Assembly (NCBI RefSeq): GCF_900119825.1
Contig: NZ_FPKR01000006.1
Location: 62,001 to 126,000, forward strand
DNA from: Chitinimonas taiwanensis DSM 18899
GTDB lineage: Bacteria > Pseudomonadota > Gammaproteobacteria > Burkholderiales > Chitinimonadaceae
Direction of reading: 5' to 3'
Length of the DNA: 64,000 nt
Positions 20,319-31,327 of this stretch are shown in pieces (position 1 is the first letter of the stretch; each line of letters opens with the position of its first letter). The notes below the pieces were generated by a model. The model was not told the origin of the DNA. It searched no databases and saw only the letters and a program-made list of their open reading frames with translations. A program made the translations under genes and the position numbers.

Positions 20319-23300
20319 TAGTCTTTCAACAGGCTATCGAGCTTGGCGGCCTTCGGTTTCACCAGCCAGAAGTAATCGACGTAGTCGTCGAAGTCTTCCA
20401 GGATCTGGGCACCGATGACCGAGCCGGTCAGCGCGACGTGCTGTTCGATCTTTTCCTTCAGGAACGCACGGTGCTGGCCCATGGCCTCGCCGTTGATAAG
20501 ATGGATATCGATCAGCTCGTTGTTGTAGCGATAGGCAAACTTCTCGTCGCGGTCGTAGACGAAGGCAAAGCCCCCAGTCATGCCGGCGCCGAAGTTGATG
20601 CCGGTCTGACCCAGGGCAATCACGCACCCCCCAGTCATGTATTCGCAACCGTGGTCACCCAGGCCCTCGACCACCGCCAGCGCACCCGAGTTACGCACGG
20701 CGAAGCGCTCGCCGGCGAGGCCGGAGGCGAACAGCTCACCACCGGTCGCGCCATACAGGCAGGTGTTGCCGATGATGGTGCCTTCGTGCGGCTGGTACAT
20801 GACTTCCTTGGGCGGGTACACGACCAGACGGCCGCCGTTCATGCCCTTGCCCACATAGTCGTTGGCATCGCCTTCCAGGGTCAGCTGCAGACCCTTGGCA
20901 TTCCACACACCAAACGACTGGCCGGCCGAGCCCTTGAGGCGCACATCGAGCGTGCCATTGGGCAGGCCGTCGGCACCGTGCTGGCGGGCGATCTCACCCG
21001 AAAGGCGCGCACCGAGCGAACGGTTGATATTGCGCACGTTGTATTCGAGCGTGATCGGCGTCTTGGCCGAGATGGCCGGCAACGCATCCTTGAGCATCTT
21101 TTCGGCCAGTTCGCCCTTGTCAAAGCTCGGGTTGCTGGCCGAGGTGCAGAAGCGCGGCTCGTCGGCGGCAATCGTGCCTTGGCTGAGCAGCACGCCGAGG
21201 TTCAGCTTGCCCTGGCGCTCGCTCTCGCCTTGCAGCAGTTCGAGCAAGTCGGCGCGGCCGATCAGCTCTTCCATGCTGCGCACGCCCAGCTTGGCCATCC
21301 ACTCGCGGGTTTCGCGCGCGATGAAGGTGAAGTAATTGACCACCATCTCGGGCAGGCCGGTGAAGTACTTCGAACGCAGCTTGATTTCCTGGGTGGCTAC
21401 GCCGGTCGCGCAATTATTCAGATGGCAGATGCGCAGGAATTTGCAGCCCAGCGCCACCATCGGGCCAGTGCCGAAGCCGAAGCTCTCGGCGCCCATGATG
21501 GCGGCCTTGATCACATCGAGACCGGTCTTCAGGCCACCGTCGGTCTGCACGCGCACGCGGCCGCGCAGGCCGTTGGCACGCAGCACCTGCTGGGCTTCGG
21601 TCAGGCCGAGTTCCCAGGGCGAGCCGGCGTATTTCACCGAAGACAGCGGCGAGGCACCGGTGCCGCCGTCGTAGCCGGAAATGGTGATCAGGTCGGCATA
21701 GGCCTTGGCCACGCCGGCCGCCACCGTGCCCACGCCGGGTTCGGCCACCAGCTTGACCGACACCAGCGCACTGGGGTTGACCTGCTTGAGGTCGAAGATC
21801 AGCTGGGCCAGGTCTTCAATCGAATAGATATCGTGGTGCGGCGGTGGCGAGATCAGGCTGATGCCTTCCTTGGCGTGGCGCAGGCGGGCGATCAGGCCGC
21901 TCACCTTATCGCCGGGCAGCTGGCCGCCTTCGCCGGGCTTGGCGCCCTGGGCCACCTTGATCTGCAGCACTTCGGCATTGACCAGATAGTGCGGGGTCAC
22001 GCCAAAGCGGCCCGAGGCCACCTGCTTGATCTTGGACATCTTGACCGTGCCGTAACGGGCCGGGTCTTCACCGCCCTCACCGCTATTGGAGCGGCCACCG
22101 AGGCGGTTCATGCCTTCGGCCAGCGCCTCGTGCGCCTCGGGCGACAACGCGCCGAGCGACATGCCGGCCGAGTCGAAACGCTTGAGAATCGCCTCGAGTG
22201 GCTCGACCTCGTCGATGGCAATCGACTGGGCCGGGTCGATCTTCAGCTGCATCAGGTCGCGCAGCATGGCCACCGGGCGGGTATTCACCAGCTCGGCATA
22301 GCGCAGGTATTCGGCGTAATCGCCGTTCTGCACCGCTTTTTGCAGCTGCATGACCACATCGGGGTTGTAGGCGTGGTACTCCTCACCAAACACATACTTG
22401 AGCAAGCCGCCTTGCGAGATCGGGCGCATGGCATTGAAGGCCAGCTTGGACAGCTGCTTCATGTCCGCTTCGAAGTCGGCGAAGTTGGCGCCGCCAATAC
22501 GGCTGACCGTAAACGGCATGCAGGTCTCGACGATCTCGTCGGCAATGCCGACCGCCTCGAACAGCTGGGCACCGCGATAGGACGCCACGGTGGAAATGCC
22601 CATCTTGGACAGCACCTTCAGGAGGCCCTTGTTGATGCCCTTGCGGAACTTGCTCATCGCCTCGGACGGCTTTTCGTTCACCGAGCCGGTCTTGATCAGG
22701 TCGGCGATCACCTCGTAAGCCAGATAGGGGTGAACCGCGGTCGCGCCATAGCCGATCAGGCAGGCGAACTGGTGCGGGTCACGCGCGGTGGCGGTGTCGA
22801 TCAGCAGATTGGTCTTGCAGCGCAGGCCGCTATTGACCAGGGCCGTGTGCACGGCGCCGGTGGCGAACAGCGCATGAATCGGCAATCTATCCTTGGCGAT
22901 ATGGCGGTCGGTCAGCACGGCAATCGCCACGCCAGCCTTCGAGGCCGCCACCACCTGCTCACACAGCGTAGCAATCGCGCCCTTCAGATCGAGCTGGCTC
23001 GGGTCGTAGCACAGGTCGAAGGTCTGCGCGCGGAATTGCTCATCGGCCTGGCTGGTCAGCAGCTTGAACTTCTCGTAGCTGAGAATCGGGCTGCTCACCT
23101 CGATGCGCTTGGCGTGGTCGGCTGTCTCCTCGAAGATATTCTTCTCCGAGCCGAACACCGTGTTCAACGACATCACCACCGCTTCGCGGATCGGGTCGAT
23201 CGGCGGGTTGGTGACCTGGGCGAACTGCTGACGCAGATAGTCGAACGGCGAGCGCACGCGCTGGCTGAGCACCGCCATTGGGGTGTCATCACCCATTGAG

Positions 23301-24772
23301 CCGACCGCTTCCTGCGCATCCTCGGCCAGCACGCGGATCACCGCATCGCGTTCTTCGAAGCTGACCTGGAAGTGCTTCTGGAACACATTCAGCTGCTCGC
23401 GGCTCAGCTCGGGGCGGCCACCATCCTCGTCCATCGACAGCTCGAGGCGGTTTGCATACTGCTTGATCCAGCGCCGGTACGGGTGGGCGGCCTTGAGCTT
23501 GGCGTCGATCTCATGCGGCAGCAAAAGCTGGCCCGACTGCAGGTCGACGGCAATGATCTGGCCGGGACGCACGCGGCCCTTCTTGACCACATCCTCAGGC
23601 TTGTACGGCCACACGCCGATCTCGGACGAGATGGTCAGGTGACGGTCGCGCGTCAGCACATAGCGGCCCGGACGCAGGCCGTTGCGGTCCAGCATGCAGC
23701 CGGCGTAACGGCCATTGGTCAGCACGATGCCGGCCGGGCCGTCCCACGGCTCCATATGCATGGAGTTGTATTCGTAGAAGGCGCGCAGTTCCTTGTCGGT
23801 GGTATCCACGTTCTGCCAGGCGGGCGGCACCAAGAGGCGCAGCGCGCGGAAGAAGTCGATACCGCCCATCAACAGGCCCTCGAGCATATTGTCGAGGCTC
23901 ATCGAGTCCGAACCGTCGGTCTGCACGATGGGGCGGATATCGTCCATATTCGGAATCAGCGGCGAGGCCATGATGGCTTCGCGCGCACGCGCCCAGGAGC
24001 GGTTACCGGAAATCGTGTTGATTTCGCCGTTGTGCGCCACATAGCGGAACGGCTGCGCCAGCTTCCACTGCGGCCAGGTATTGGTGCTGAAACGCTGGTG
24101 GAATACCGCGAGGCTGGAGGTGAAACGCTCGTCCTGCAGATCGGGGAAGAACACCGGCAGGTTTTCGGGCGTGACCAGGCCCTTATAGCTCATGGTGTGC
24201 GCCGACAGCGTCGGCACATAGAAGCTCGCATCGGCCTTATTGGCCTTCTCGGCCAGGCGGCGGCCGATATACAGGCGACGCTCGAAGCTGGCCGCATCCA
24301 TATTGGCCGGGCAGTTGACGAAGACCTGGGCAATCGCCGGCAGGGTCTTCAGCGCGTATTCGCCGCAAGCACGGGTATCGGTCGGCACGGTGCGGAAACC
24401 AGCCACTTCCAGGCCCTGCTCTTCCAGCTGGGCTTTCAGATTGGCCAGCGAGACCTTACCGGCCTCCAGATCGGCACTGTGGAACACCAGGCCGGCCGCG
24501 TAGTGCGCGGCGAGCTCGAAGCCCTTCTCGCGCGCCACGGTGCGCAGGAAGCTGTCCGGCTTGCGGAACAAAAGGCCGCAACCATCGCCCGATTTGCCGT
24601 CGGCCGCCACCGCACCGCGGTGGGTCAGATTGGCCAGCGAGGAAATCGCCGTCGAGACAAGCCAGTGCGAGGGCTTGTCGTCCATATTCGCAATCAAGCC
24701 GAAGCCGCAGGAATCCTGCTCGAAGCTGGGGCGGTAGAGCGTACCTTCAAGGCGGCGCTGTCTGTCATCCAT
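20318..24772 (-). CDS. gltB: glutamate synthase (NADPH) large subunit
   Basis: A 1484-residue enzyme that makes two glutamates from glutamine and 2-oxoglutarate. After a 21-residue propeptide, Cys22 in QDSCGFGLIAN is the glutaminase nucleophile. The central FMN synthase domain has GGRSNSGEGGEDPARY and ISGYDGGTGASPLSS, then the iron-sulfur cluster region CHLNNCATGVATQ. The C-terminal beta-helix has GGRLVVYPPKE and GNTCLYGATGGELF. The start was set at MDDRQRR. The 76-residue extension to 25000 is GC-rich leader and not conserved in type. Confidence 0.97.
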
Positions 24773-25015
24773 ATGCGTGATACCCGTGTACGTGCGAGGC
24801 GGCATGCAGTGCAGGGCTGGCTTGTGGCAAGCAGGCACTTTGCGGCCCCTTTTTTGGGGAGAGCGGCGCTCGGTTCCGGCCGGCGTGCGAAACACGCGGG
24901 GGATTGCGTTGGTGCCGGCCAGTCGAGGTTCGCTCGTTTGGCGGCGGAACATTGCGCGGGTGTCGCAATGGGGTGGGTCAACGCGGAAGGGGGTCGGCAA
25001 CAGCCGTCCAAGCGC

Positions 25016-25060
25016 TCCGAAAACAAAGCCTGCCGAACCGAATTGGGTTCTGACAGGCTT
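25016..25060 (-). terminator. terminator-like hairpin in the gltB leader (possible attenuator)
   Basis: Read on the minus strand, AAGCCTG (25060-25054) pairs with CAGGCTT (25032-25026), and an inner GAACC/GGTTC stem follows an internal loop. TTTGTTTT comes directly after. This is an intrinsic terminator architecture placed between the promoter and the gltB start, about 245 bases before the ATG. Confidence 0.6.
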
Positions 25061-25065
25061 GATCG

Positions 25066-25095
25066 ATTCTAGCGGAGCGAAGGCTGCCCACGCAA
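25066..25095 (-). promoter_or_regulatory. putative sigma-70 promoter of gltBD
   Basis: On the minus strand a TAGAAT -10 (25071-25066, five of six consensus bases) lies 18 bases after TTGCGT (25095-25090, three of six). Transcription would begin at about 25060, right at the foot of the hairpin. Confidence 0.45.
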
Positions 25096-25256
25096 CGGTT
25101 TTGTGCGGCGCACGATCTGTTTAAAATCAATAACTTACATGCTTATAACTGTCAAAGATTTTCAACAGTAAGACAGATTATTACGAAATGGCGACTTAGC
25201 CGGGCAGCGAAGGCAATACGGGCTTACGGCAATGTATGGACAACTTGCCCAGACAC

Positions 25257-26132
25257 TCAGGACAGGGCCAGCGCAAGCCCCAGCGGCACGAAGATCAGGC
25301 TGGACAGATTACCGAGCAGGACGATGGAGGCCACCTTGTCCGGCTCCTGCTGATTGCGCTCGGCAATCAGGAAGTTGAGCACTGCGGGCGGCAGGCTTGC
25401 ATACACATACAGCTGGGCGGTGGCGCTTGGCGTGAGCGGCAGCAGCTGGCTCGCCAGCGCCGCCACCAGCAGGCCGGCCAACGGGCAGAGCGCAGCGCCG
25501 GCCAGGCCAATGCGCCAGCCGGCCAGGCTCACGTCCAGCATGCGCGCACCGAGTGCAAACAGCATGAGCGGAATCGCCGCCTCGCCAAGGAGCCGTATCG
25601 GCAGCGCCGCCCACTCGGGCAGGCTGAGCCCGAGCAGATTGAAGCCGATACCCAGCACCGAGGCGGCAATCATCGGGCTCTTCAACACGCCGGCCAGCGA
25701 GGCATCGTGGTTGACCAGCTTGGCGCCCAGGGTGAAGTGCAGCAAATTGGTCATCACGAACAGCGCCACCGCTGCCGGCACCGCCTGCGGGCCGAAGGTG
25801 AGCAAGGCCAGCGGCAAGCCCATATTGGCGGTATTGCCGAACATCATCGGCGGCACGAAGGTGCGCGTATCCCAGCCGCGCCAGCGTGCGAACAACCAGG
25901 CAATGCCGCCCGAACCCAGCACCACCACCAAGCCAGCCAGCAGCAGCCAGCCATTGGCGCGCAGGTCGAAATCCTTGGCGGTCAGGCCGGAGAAGATCAG
26001 CAGCGGCGACAGCAGGTCCACGGTCAGCGTATTCATCGCCGCCAGATCGGGCCGGTGACGGCGCGCATACAGATAACCGATCAGGATGATCAGCAGGACC
26101 GGGGTGATGATGGCGAGGATGCGCAGCAGCAT
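25257..26132 (-). CDS. AEC family (auxin efflux carrier-like) transporter
   Basis: A 291-residue membrane protein with about ten helices in two inverted halves. TVDLLSPLLIFSGLTAKDF, MMFGNTANMGLPLALLTFG and the late YVYASLPPAVLNFLIAERNQ match the AEC/YwkB group, which exports or imports organic acids and related anions. The ATG at 26132 (MLLRIL) is preferred to a TTG two codons upstream. Substrate not predictable. The gene stands alone between the gltB promoter region and hemF. Confidence 0.88.
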   Translation of the reverse strand: MLLRILAIITPVLLIILIGYLYARRHRPDLAAMNTLTVDLLSPLLIFSGLTAKDFDLRANGWLLLAGLVVVLGSGGIAWLFARWRGWDTRTFVPPMMFGNTANMGLPLALLTFGPQAVPAAVALFVMTNLLHFTLGAKLVNHDASLAGVLKSPMIAASVLGIGFNLLGLSLPEWAALPIRLLGEAAIPLMLFALGARMLDVSLAGWRIGLAGAALCPLAGLLVAALASQLLPLTPSATAQLYVYASLPPAVLNFLIAERNQQEPDKVASIVLLGNLSSLIFVPLGLALALS

Positions 26133-26293
26133 GGGCAAGCGATCTCAGCAAAGACAGGTGAAAGTTGGCCGGCGGCCGGCGGGCAGGCCCGGACCGTTGA
26201 TTGCAAGCTACTTAAGATGCCCAGCCACCTTCGCTAGGCACCCTGTTCACTTCAAATCGGTGAGGCCAATCTGGCCAGCGAGCAGTACAGCGC

Positions 26294-27289
26294 TTAGCGG
26301 CGCTCCCGCACACCCAGCCAATCGCACCCGGTCAGGAAGTATTCGGTCAAACGCGCTTCGGGCGTGCCGGCCTCGGGCTGGTAGTCGTAGCGCCAGTTGG
26401 CCATCGGTGGCATGGACATCAGAATGGACTCGGTACGCCCGCCCGATTGCAGGCCGAACAGGGTGCCGCGGTCCCAGACCAGATTGAATTCCACGTAGCG
26501 GCCACGCCGGTAGGCCTGCCAGTCGCGCTGCGCCTCGCCGTACGCCATATCGCGGCGGCGCTCGACGATGGGCAGATAGGCGGCCAGGAAAGCATCGCCC
26601 ACGGCCCGGGTCATGGCGAAGCTGCCTTCGAAGCCTAACTCGCTGAAGTCGTCGTAGAAGATGCCGCCCACGCCGCGCGGTTCCTGGCGGTGCTTGAGGA
26701 AGAAATACTCATCGCACCATTGCTTGAAGCGCGGGTATTTGTCCGCGCCATGGGGCGCCAGCGCATCGGCACAGGTCTGGTGGAAATGGATCGCATCGTC
26801 CTCGAAGCCGTAATAGGGCGTCAGGTCCATGCCGCCGCCGAACCAGAAGACATCGTCGTCGCTACGCGACTCCTCCCTGTTCGAAACACCCTCACCCCCG
26901 GCCCCTCTCCCCTGGGGAGAGGGGGGCGTGCCGGCTTCGCCGCGGGCTTTGTACGCGCGGAACATCCGCACATTCAGGTGCACAGTCGGGATGTAGGGGT
27001 TGCGCGGGTGGAAGACCAGCGAGACGCCCATCGCCTCCCAGGCGCGGCCTGCCAGCTCGGGGCGGTGGGCGCTGGCCGAGGGCGGCAGCTTGTCGCCCAT
27101 CACATGGCTGAAGCCAACCCCGCCACGCTCGAGCAGCTGGCCACCTTCCAGGATGCGGCTGATGCCGCCACCGCCAGCAGGGCGCTGCCATTCATCGCGG
27201 CTGAAACGGCCGCCATCGGCCGCCTCCATGGCGGCCACGATACGGGCTTGCAGGTCGAGGAAATAGGATTTGATGGCGTCGGTTTGCAT
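26294..27289 (-). CDS. hemF: oxygen-dependent coproporphyrinogen III oxidase, with inserted repeat
   Basis: A 331-residue enzyme that oxidatively decarboxylates coproporphyrinogen III in haem synthesis. Family blocks are intact: [56 protein letters not shown] and [21 protein letters not shown]. Between NVR and WFGGG there are about 40 residues, where E. coli HemF has about 14. The extra 26 residues ([15 protein letters not shown] and onward) are encoded by a palindromic repeat inserted in frame. Start at MQTDAIKS. The longer frame overlaps the glycosyltransferase gene and was rejected. Confidence 0.93.
   Translation of the reverse strand: MQTDAIKSYFLDLQARIVAAMEAADGGRFSRDEWQRPAGGGGISRILEGGQLLERGGVGFSHVMGDKLPPSASAHRPELAGRAWEAMGVSLVFHPRNPYIPTVHLNVRMFRAYKARGEAGTPPSPQGRGAGGEGVSNREESRSDDDVFWFGGGMDLTPYYGFEDDAIHFHQTCADALAPHGADKYPRFKQWCDEYFFLKHRQEPRGVGGIFYDDFSELGFEGSFAMTRAVGDAFLAAYLPIVERRRDMAYGEAQRDWQAYRRGRYVEFNLVWDRGTLFGLQSGGRTESILMSMPPMANWRYDYQPEAGTPEARLTEYFLTGCDWLGVRERR
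26861..26932. repeat. palindromic intergenic-type repeat inserted inside hemF
   Basis: The core is a perfect 11-base inverted repeat, CCCCTCTCCCC (26902-26912) and GGGGAGAGGGG (26914-26924), flanked by CCCTCACCCCCGG. This matches a repeat type commonly seen between genes in proteobacterial genomes. Here it lies inside a coding sequence, keeps the frame and adds roughly 26 residues. The boundaries are approximate. Confidence 0.75.
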
Positions 27290-27314
27290 AGGCGTCTCGG
27301 AACGGGAAGCGGGC

Positions 27315-28091
27315 TCAGGCCGCCGGGAGCTGGCTGCGCAAGCTCGGCCCGGGGTCGAAGCCCATGATAGCGATGTAGCGCGCCTGCAGCGATGCCGGCA
27401 GGGCCAGCCACCAGCGCGCGGCGGCCTGCAGGCCGGCCTCGATGCTGCGCGCATCGGGTGGCGGCGTTTCACCCAGGGCCAAATAGTGCGCGCGCCAATG
27501 GCTGGTATACGCCACGCTGGCCTGGGCCAGATGGCGCATCGGCAAGCCACTGAGGCGCAGCGCCTGCCAGAAGATGCGGTCGCCAATAATGTGCAGCGGC
27601 GCCGGCATCAGCGTCCACAGCGCGGTTAGATCGAGCGCGGCACCGCTGAGGAACAGGCAGTTGGTATCAACGAAATCCGGCGCGCCCACCGTGTCGCGCA
27701 GCGGCATCAGGCGGCCATCCGGGTAATACAGCTGGCGCGCGCAGCTGAACACCGCGGTGCGCCCGCCATCGGCCTGCCAGGCCTGCACGAGGCTGGCCAC
27801 ATGCTCAGGCCAATAGGCATTGTCGGCATCCAGATAGCAGAGCGCGTCAAAGCCCTCGCTACGCGCCAGCAGCGAACCGAGGGCGCGCGGGGTGTCGCCA
27901 TAGTCGCCATGCGCCAGCCCCAGCTGCACATGGCGCAAGCCCGGCTGATCAAGCGCCTGCGGATAGCCATCCGAAATCAGGAAGTGGGTGCACGGATAGT
28001 GCTGGGCCGCCACGCTGGCCATGCAGCGCTGCAACTGGGCCGGGCTTTCGCGATGGTAGGGCGTGATCACCGCCACGCGCAGCGCCGGCAT
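27315..28091 (-). CDS. family 2 glycosyltransferase
   Basis: A 258-residue GT-A fold enzyme. The N terminus [26 protein letters not shown] is the nucleotide-sugar domain opening, and [14 protein letters not shown] carries the DXD metal motif. There is no membrane segment. Acceptor and donor are unknown. It starts six bases after the panD stop and ends 25 bases before hemF, so it may belong to the same transcript, although it has no evident link to pantothenate or haem synthesis. Confidence 0.8.
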   Translation of the reverse strand: MPALRVAVITPYHRESPAQLQRCMASVAAQHYPCTHFLISDGYPQALDQPGLRHVQLGLAHGDYGDTPRALGSLLARSEGFDALCYLDADNAYWPEHVASLVQAWQADGGRTAVFSCARQLYYPDGRLMPLRDTVGAPDFVDTNCLFLSGAALDLTALWTLMPAPLHIIGDRIFWQALRLSGLPMRHLAQASVAYTSHWRAHYLALGETPPPDARSIEAGLQAAARWWLALPASLQARYIAIMGFDPGPSLRSQLPAA

Positions 28092-28097
28092 GCTGGC

Positions 28098-28478
28098 TCA
28101 GGCCGGCTGTACCGGGGTCAGGCTGGACAGCTCGGCCACGCGGTTCTGGCCATCCACGAAGACCAGATTCGGCGCGTGCTGGCCGATCTCGGCATCGGCA
28201 TAAATGCCGAAGCTGGCAATGATCAGGATGTCACCGACCTGCACGCGGCGGGCGGCCGAGCCATTGACCGAGATCACCCCCGAACCGCGCTCGGCGCGGA
28301 TCGCGTAGGTCTGGAAGCGCTCGCCATTGGTCACATTCCAGATATCGATCTGCTCGTATTCACAGATATTGGCGGCCTCGAGCAGGTTCTCGTCGATGGC
28401 GCAGGAGCCGATGTAATTGAGCTCGGCATGGGTCGTGGTGACGCGGTGCAGCTTGGATTTGAGCAGGGTACGTTGCAT
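28098..28478 (-). CDS. panD: aspartate 1-decarboxylase precursor
   Basis: A 126-residue pyruvoyl enzyme that makes beta-alanine from aspartate for pantothenate. The self-cleavage site is Gly24-Ser25 in [10 protein letters not shown]. Lys9 (LLKSKLHR), Tyr57-region [12 protein letters not shown] and [19 protein letters not shown] are all conserved. It lies 12 bases downstream of a GNAT gene and downstream of panC. Confidence 0.97.
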   Translation of the reverse strand: MQRTLLKSKLHRVTTTHAELNYIGSCAIDENLLEAANICEYEQIDIWNVTNGERFQTYAIRAERGSGVISVNGSAARRVQVGDILIIASFGIYADAEIGQHAPNLVFVDGQNRVAELSSLTPVQPA

Positions 28479-28490
28479 GGTGGAGTCTAG

Positions 28491-28949
28491 TCAGTGCAGG
28501 CCCGGATGGCGATAGCGCACATCGGGCCGTTTTTCTTCATTTGCCTCGCCAGCGGTCGACTCGACCGCGACAAAGCCCAGGGATTCATAAAACGCGCAGG
28601 CGGAGCGGTTTTCCTGAAAGCACCACAGCTGGCGCGCCCGGCCATCGGCCAGCGCACGCAGCACCAGCTGGGTGCCGATGCCCTGGCGCCAGGCGCTCGG
28701 CGCCAGGTACAGGTGATCAATCCAGTCCGCATCGAAGACGATGAAACCGAGCAGCGCATCTTGCGCATCGCGCGCCAGCCAGATCTCGCTATCAGGCAGG
28801 CAGCCTTGCAGATACTCGGCATTCTCGGCCGGCGTGTGCTGCACCGGCAGCTCGGGCATGGCGGCCAAGCGCGCGGCACCGAACAGATCAGCCAGGCGGC
28901 GGAACAGTTGCGGGTCGACCGCCGTCAGGCGCTCCAGGCGCACGCTCAC
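28491..28949 (-). CDS. GNAT family protein between panC and panD
   Basis: A 152-residue single-domain GNAT protein. The acetyl-CoA motif is [22 protein letters not shown], followed by [20 protein letters not shown], which is the C-terminal strand-loop typical of the fold. It begins with GTG overlapping the panC stop by four bases (GTGA) and ends 12 bases before panD, so coexpression with both is very likely. Enteric bacteria use a GNAT-fold protein (PanM/PanZ) to trigger PanD self-cleavage. This protein is not clearly that family, and the link is inferred from position only. Confidence 0.82.
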   Translation of the reverse strand: MSVRLERLTAVDPQLFRRLADLFGAARLAAMPELPVQHTPAENAEYLQGCLPDSEIWLARDAQDALLGFIVFDADWIDHLYLAPSAWRQGIGTQLVLRALADGRARQLWCFQENRSACAFYESLGFVAVESTAGEANEEKRPDVRYRHPGLH

Positions 28950-29797
28950 GCCAGCGTCACTTCCAGATTGTCGATCAGGCGTGGCTTGCCCAGGCGCGCG
29001 GCCGCCAGGATTACCAATTCACGGTCGCCCGGCCGGGCATGCTCCAGGCGCTGCTGGTCGCGAATCTCGACATAGTCAACACGCCAGCCGTGGTTCTCGA
29101 GGTCGGCGCGTGCAGTCTCGGTCAGTTTGACGAAGTCGCTGGCGCCCGCTTCCAGCGCGGTCTTGATGGCAAGCAGATTACGGTACAGCCGCGGCGCCTC
29201 GGCGCGTTCCGCCTCGGTCAGATAGCCATTGCGCGAGGACAGCGCGAGGCCATCCGCCGCACGGCCGGTATCAACCGGCACGATGGTGATCGGCATATCG
29301 AGGTCGGCCACAAAGCCCTCGATGACCTTCAGCTGCTGATAGTCCTTCTTGCCGAACATCGCTGCATCGGGCTGCACGATATTGAACAGCTTGGTCACCA
29401 CGGTGGCCACGCCGCGGAAGTGGCCGGGACGGAACTGGCCGCACAGCTCGTTCTGAATGGCGGGCGGCTCGACCTTGTATTGCTGCTCGGTACGCGGGTA
29501 GAGCTGGTCCACGGTCGGGTGAAACACCGCATCCACACCGGCGGCGATCAGCTTGGCGCAGTCTTCCTCGAAGGTACGCGGATAGGTATTGAAATCCTCG
29601 CCCTGGCCGAACTGCAGCGGGTTGACGAAGATGGACACCACCACCTTGCCGCCACCGTGCTGCAGGCAGGCCGCCTTGGCCGCGGCGCACAGGGAGATAT
29701 GCCCCTCGTGCAGATTACCCATGGTGGGCACGAAGGCCACATAGCCGGCGCTTTTGCGCCAAGCGCGTAGCTCGGCAATAGTCGTAAAGATATGCAT
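28946..29797 (-). CDS. panC: pantothenate synthetase
   Basis: A 283-residue ATP-dependent ligase that joins pantoate and beta-alanine. Motifs: [14 protein letters not shown] (HIGH-like nucleotide site), [27 protein letters not shown] and [10 protein letters not shown]. Start at the ATG 29797 (MHIFTT), with AAGGCG eight bases upstream. A TTG two codons earlier is possible. It overlaps the following GNAT gene by four bases. Confidence 0.97.
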   Translation of the reverse strand: MHIFTTIAELRAWRKSAGYVAFVPTMGNLHEGHISLCAAAKAACLQHGGGKVVVSIFVNPLQFGQGEDFNTYPRTFEEDCAKLIAAGVDAVFHPTVDQLYPRTEQQYKVEPPAIQNELCGQFRPGHFRGVATVVTKLFNIVQPDAAMFGKKDYQQLKVIEGFVADLDMPITIVPVDTGRAADGLALSSRNGYLTEAERAEAPRLYRNLLAIKTALEAGASDFVKLTETARADLENHGWRVDYVEIRDQQRLEHARPGDRELVILAAARLGKPRLIDNLEVTLA

Positions 29798-29812
29798 ACG
29801 CAAAACGCCTTC

Positions 29813-30334
29813 TTAGTACAGGGTCTTGCGCAAGCGCAAGACCGGCCAGGATTGGCCATTGAATTCACGTGCCGCCCCCGCCTCGGGCAAGGCCACGAAG
29901 CCCAGCTGTAGTGCCAGCTGCTGGGCAGCGGTATTTGCCAGCAGAGTTTCGGCGTCCAGCACCTGCACGCCGAGCTGATCGCGGGCAAAGTCCAGCAGCG
30001 CCTGGGCGGCCTCGCGTGCATAACCCTGACCCCACCAGGCCTCGCCCAGCTCGCAACCAAAGCTCGCGCTGCCGTCGGGCTGCACACGCACACCGCAGGA
30101 ACCGATCAGCGCGCCATCCGCTGCGCGCGTGATGGCCAATTGCCACTGCCGGCGCGGCTGCTCATGCTGCCAGCCGATAAAGCGGACCAGCAGCTGCTGG
30201 CTGGCCGCATGGTCGCATTCCTGCGCGGGATAGTAGCGGCCGAACTGCGCACCCTCGCGCAGACGCAGATAGGCCGACGCATCGTCGGCCTGGAAATCGC
30301 GCAGTAAAAGGCGCACGGTACGCAATGGCAGCAA
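29813..30334 (-). CDS. GNAT acetyltransferase, RimJ/RimL-like
   Basis: A 173-residue protein starting MLPLRTVRLLLRDFQADDASAYLRL, the usual opening of ribosomal-protein-type N-acetyltransferases, with LIGSCGVRVQPDGSASFGCELGEAWWGQGYAREAAQALLDFA holding the acetyl-CoA site and QQLALQLGFVAL near the end. The start codon is TTG. No in-frame ATG fits the family opening. It lies ten bases after panB and 15 bases before panC. Substrate unknown. Confidence 0.8.
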   Translation of the reverse strand: MLPLRTVRLLLRDFQADDASAYLRLREGAQFGRYYPAQECDHAASQQLLVRFIGWQHEQPRRQWQLAITRAADGALIGSCGVRVQPDGSASFGCELGEAWWGQGYAREAAQALLDFARDQLGVQVLDAETLLANTAAQQLALQLGFVALPEAGAAREFNGQSWPVLRLRKTLY

Positions 30335-30344
30335 GTGCAGCGCT

Positions 30345-31136
30345 CTAGAAAGTATGTTCGGGGGCCGGGAAGGTCTTGGCCTTCACCGCCTGCACATAGG
30401 CTTGCAGGGCGGCCGGGATGCTGTCGGCGCCATGCAGGAAGTTCTTCACGAAGCGTGCCTTCTTGCCCGGATAAACGCCGAGCATGTCGTAGACCACTAG
30501 CACCTGACCATCCACATCCACGCCCGCACCAATGCCGATGGTCGGCACTTGCAGGCTGGCGGTGATCTCCTTGGCCAGCGTGGCGGGCACCATTTCCATC
30601 AGCACCACGGCGGCGCCCGCCGCCTCGAGTGCCTTGGCATCGCGCTTGAGCTGCTCGGCGCCGGCATCGGTCTTACCCTGCACCTTGAAGCCGCCGAACA
30701 CATGCACCGACTGTGGGGTCAGGCCGATATGCGCGCAGACCGGAATGCCGCGCTGCACCAAAAAGCGCACGGTCTCGGCCATGTATTCGCCGCCTTCCAG
30801 CTTGACCATTTCCGCCCCGGCAGCCATCAGCTGCGCGCTGGCCGCGAAGGCCTGCTGCGGGCTTTGCTGATAGGCACCGAAGGGCAGATCGGCCACCACC
30901 ATGGCATTGCCGGCCTGCTTGGCCACGCAGCGTGTGTGGTAAACCATCTGTTCCAGGTTGACCGGCAGGGTCGAGCTTTCGCCCTGGATCACCATGCCGA
31001 GCGAATCGCCGACCAGCAGCATCTCCACGCCGGCATCGGCCATCAGGCTGGCGAAGCTGGCGTCGTAACAGGTCAGCATGCTGATTTTCTGGGCCTCCTG
31101 CTTGAGCTTGAGCAGGGTGGAAACCGTCATCTTCAT
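30345..31136 (-). CDS. panB: 3-methyl-2-oxobutanoate hydroxymethyltransferase
   Basis: A 263-residue TIM-barrel enzyme for the first committed step of pantothenate synthesis. Motifs: [68 protein letters not shown] and [21 protein letters not shown]. Start at ATG 31136; a second ATG two codons later is possible. It is the first gene of the panB-GNAT-panC-GNAT-panD-glycosyltransferase run. Confidence 0.97.
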   Translation of the reverse strand: MKMTVSTLLKLKQEAQKISMLTCYDASFASLMADAGVEMLLVGDSLGMVIQGESSTLPVNLEQMVYHTRCVAKQAGNAMVVADLPFGAYQQSPQQAFAASAQLMAAGAEMVKLEGGEYMAETVRFLVQRGIPVCAHIGLTPQSVHVFGGFKVQGKTDAGAEQLKRDAKALEAAGAAVVLMEMVPATLAKEITASLQVPTIGIGAGVDVDGQVLVVYDMLGVYPGKKARFVKNFLHGADSIPAALQAYVQAVKAKTFPAPEHTF

Positions 31137-31327
31137 TGGAGCAATCCATTAGGTTATCAAGCGCTTGCTCTGCAAATTCGCAAGGCTATTGCGCAATTCA
31201 AGCCATGCCCCAGGTCGGAGCATGCGAGCACTTGGGCGCATCATTTCGATGCAGCGCAACAATAGCGTAATCCCGCCGCGCAACTCAAACGCTTTTGCCC
31301 CTTGGCCGGCAAATCCCGCGGCGGCCG

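Larger units (their letters stand above)
24773..25256. other. long leader and promoter region of gltBD
   Basis: A stretch without a credible gene. It holds, on the minus strand, the putative promoter at 25066-25095, a second possible upstream promoter (TTGACA at 25150-25155 and TATTGA at 25127-25132, 17-base spacing), a terminator-like hairpin at 25016-25060, and then about 240 bases of GC-rich leader up to the gltB ATG. An AT-rich segment covers about 25115-25190. The short open frames on both strands have no ribosome sites or coding character. Confidence 0.65.
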
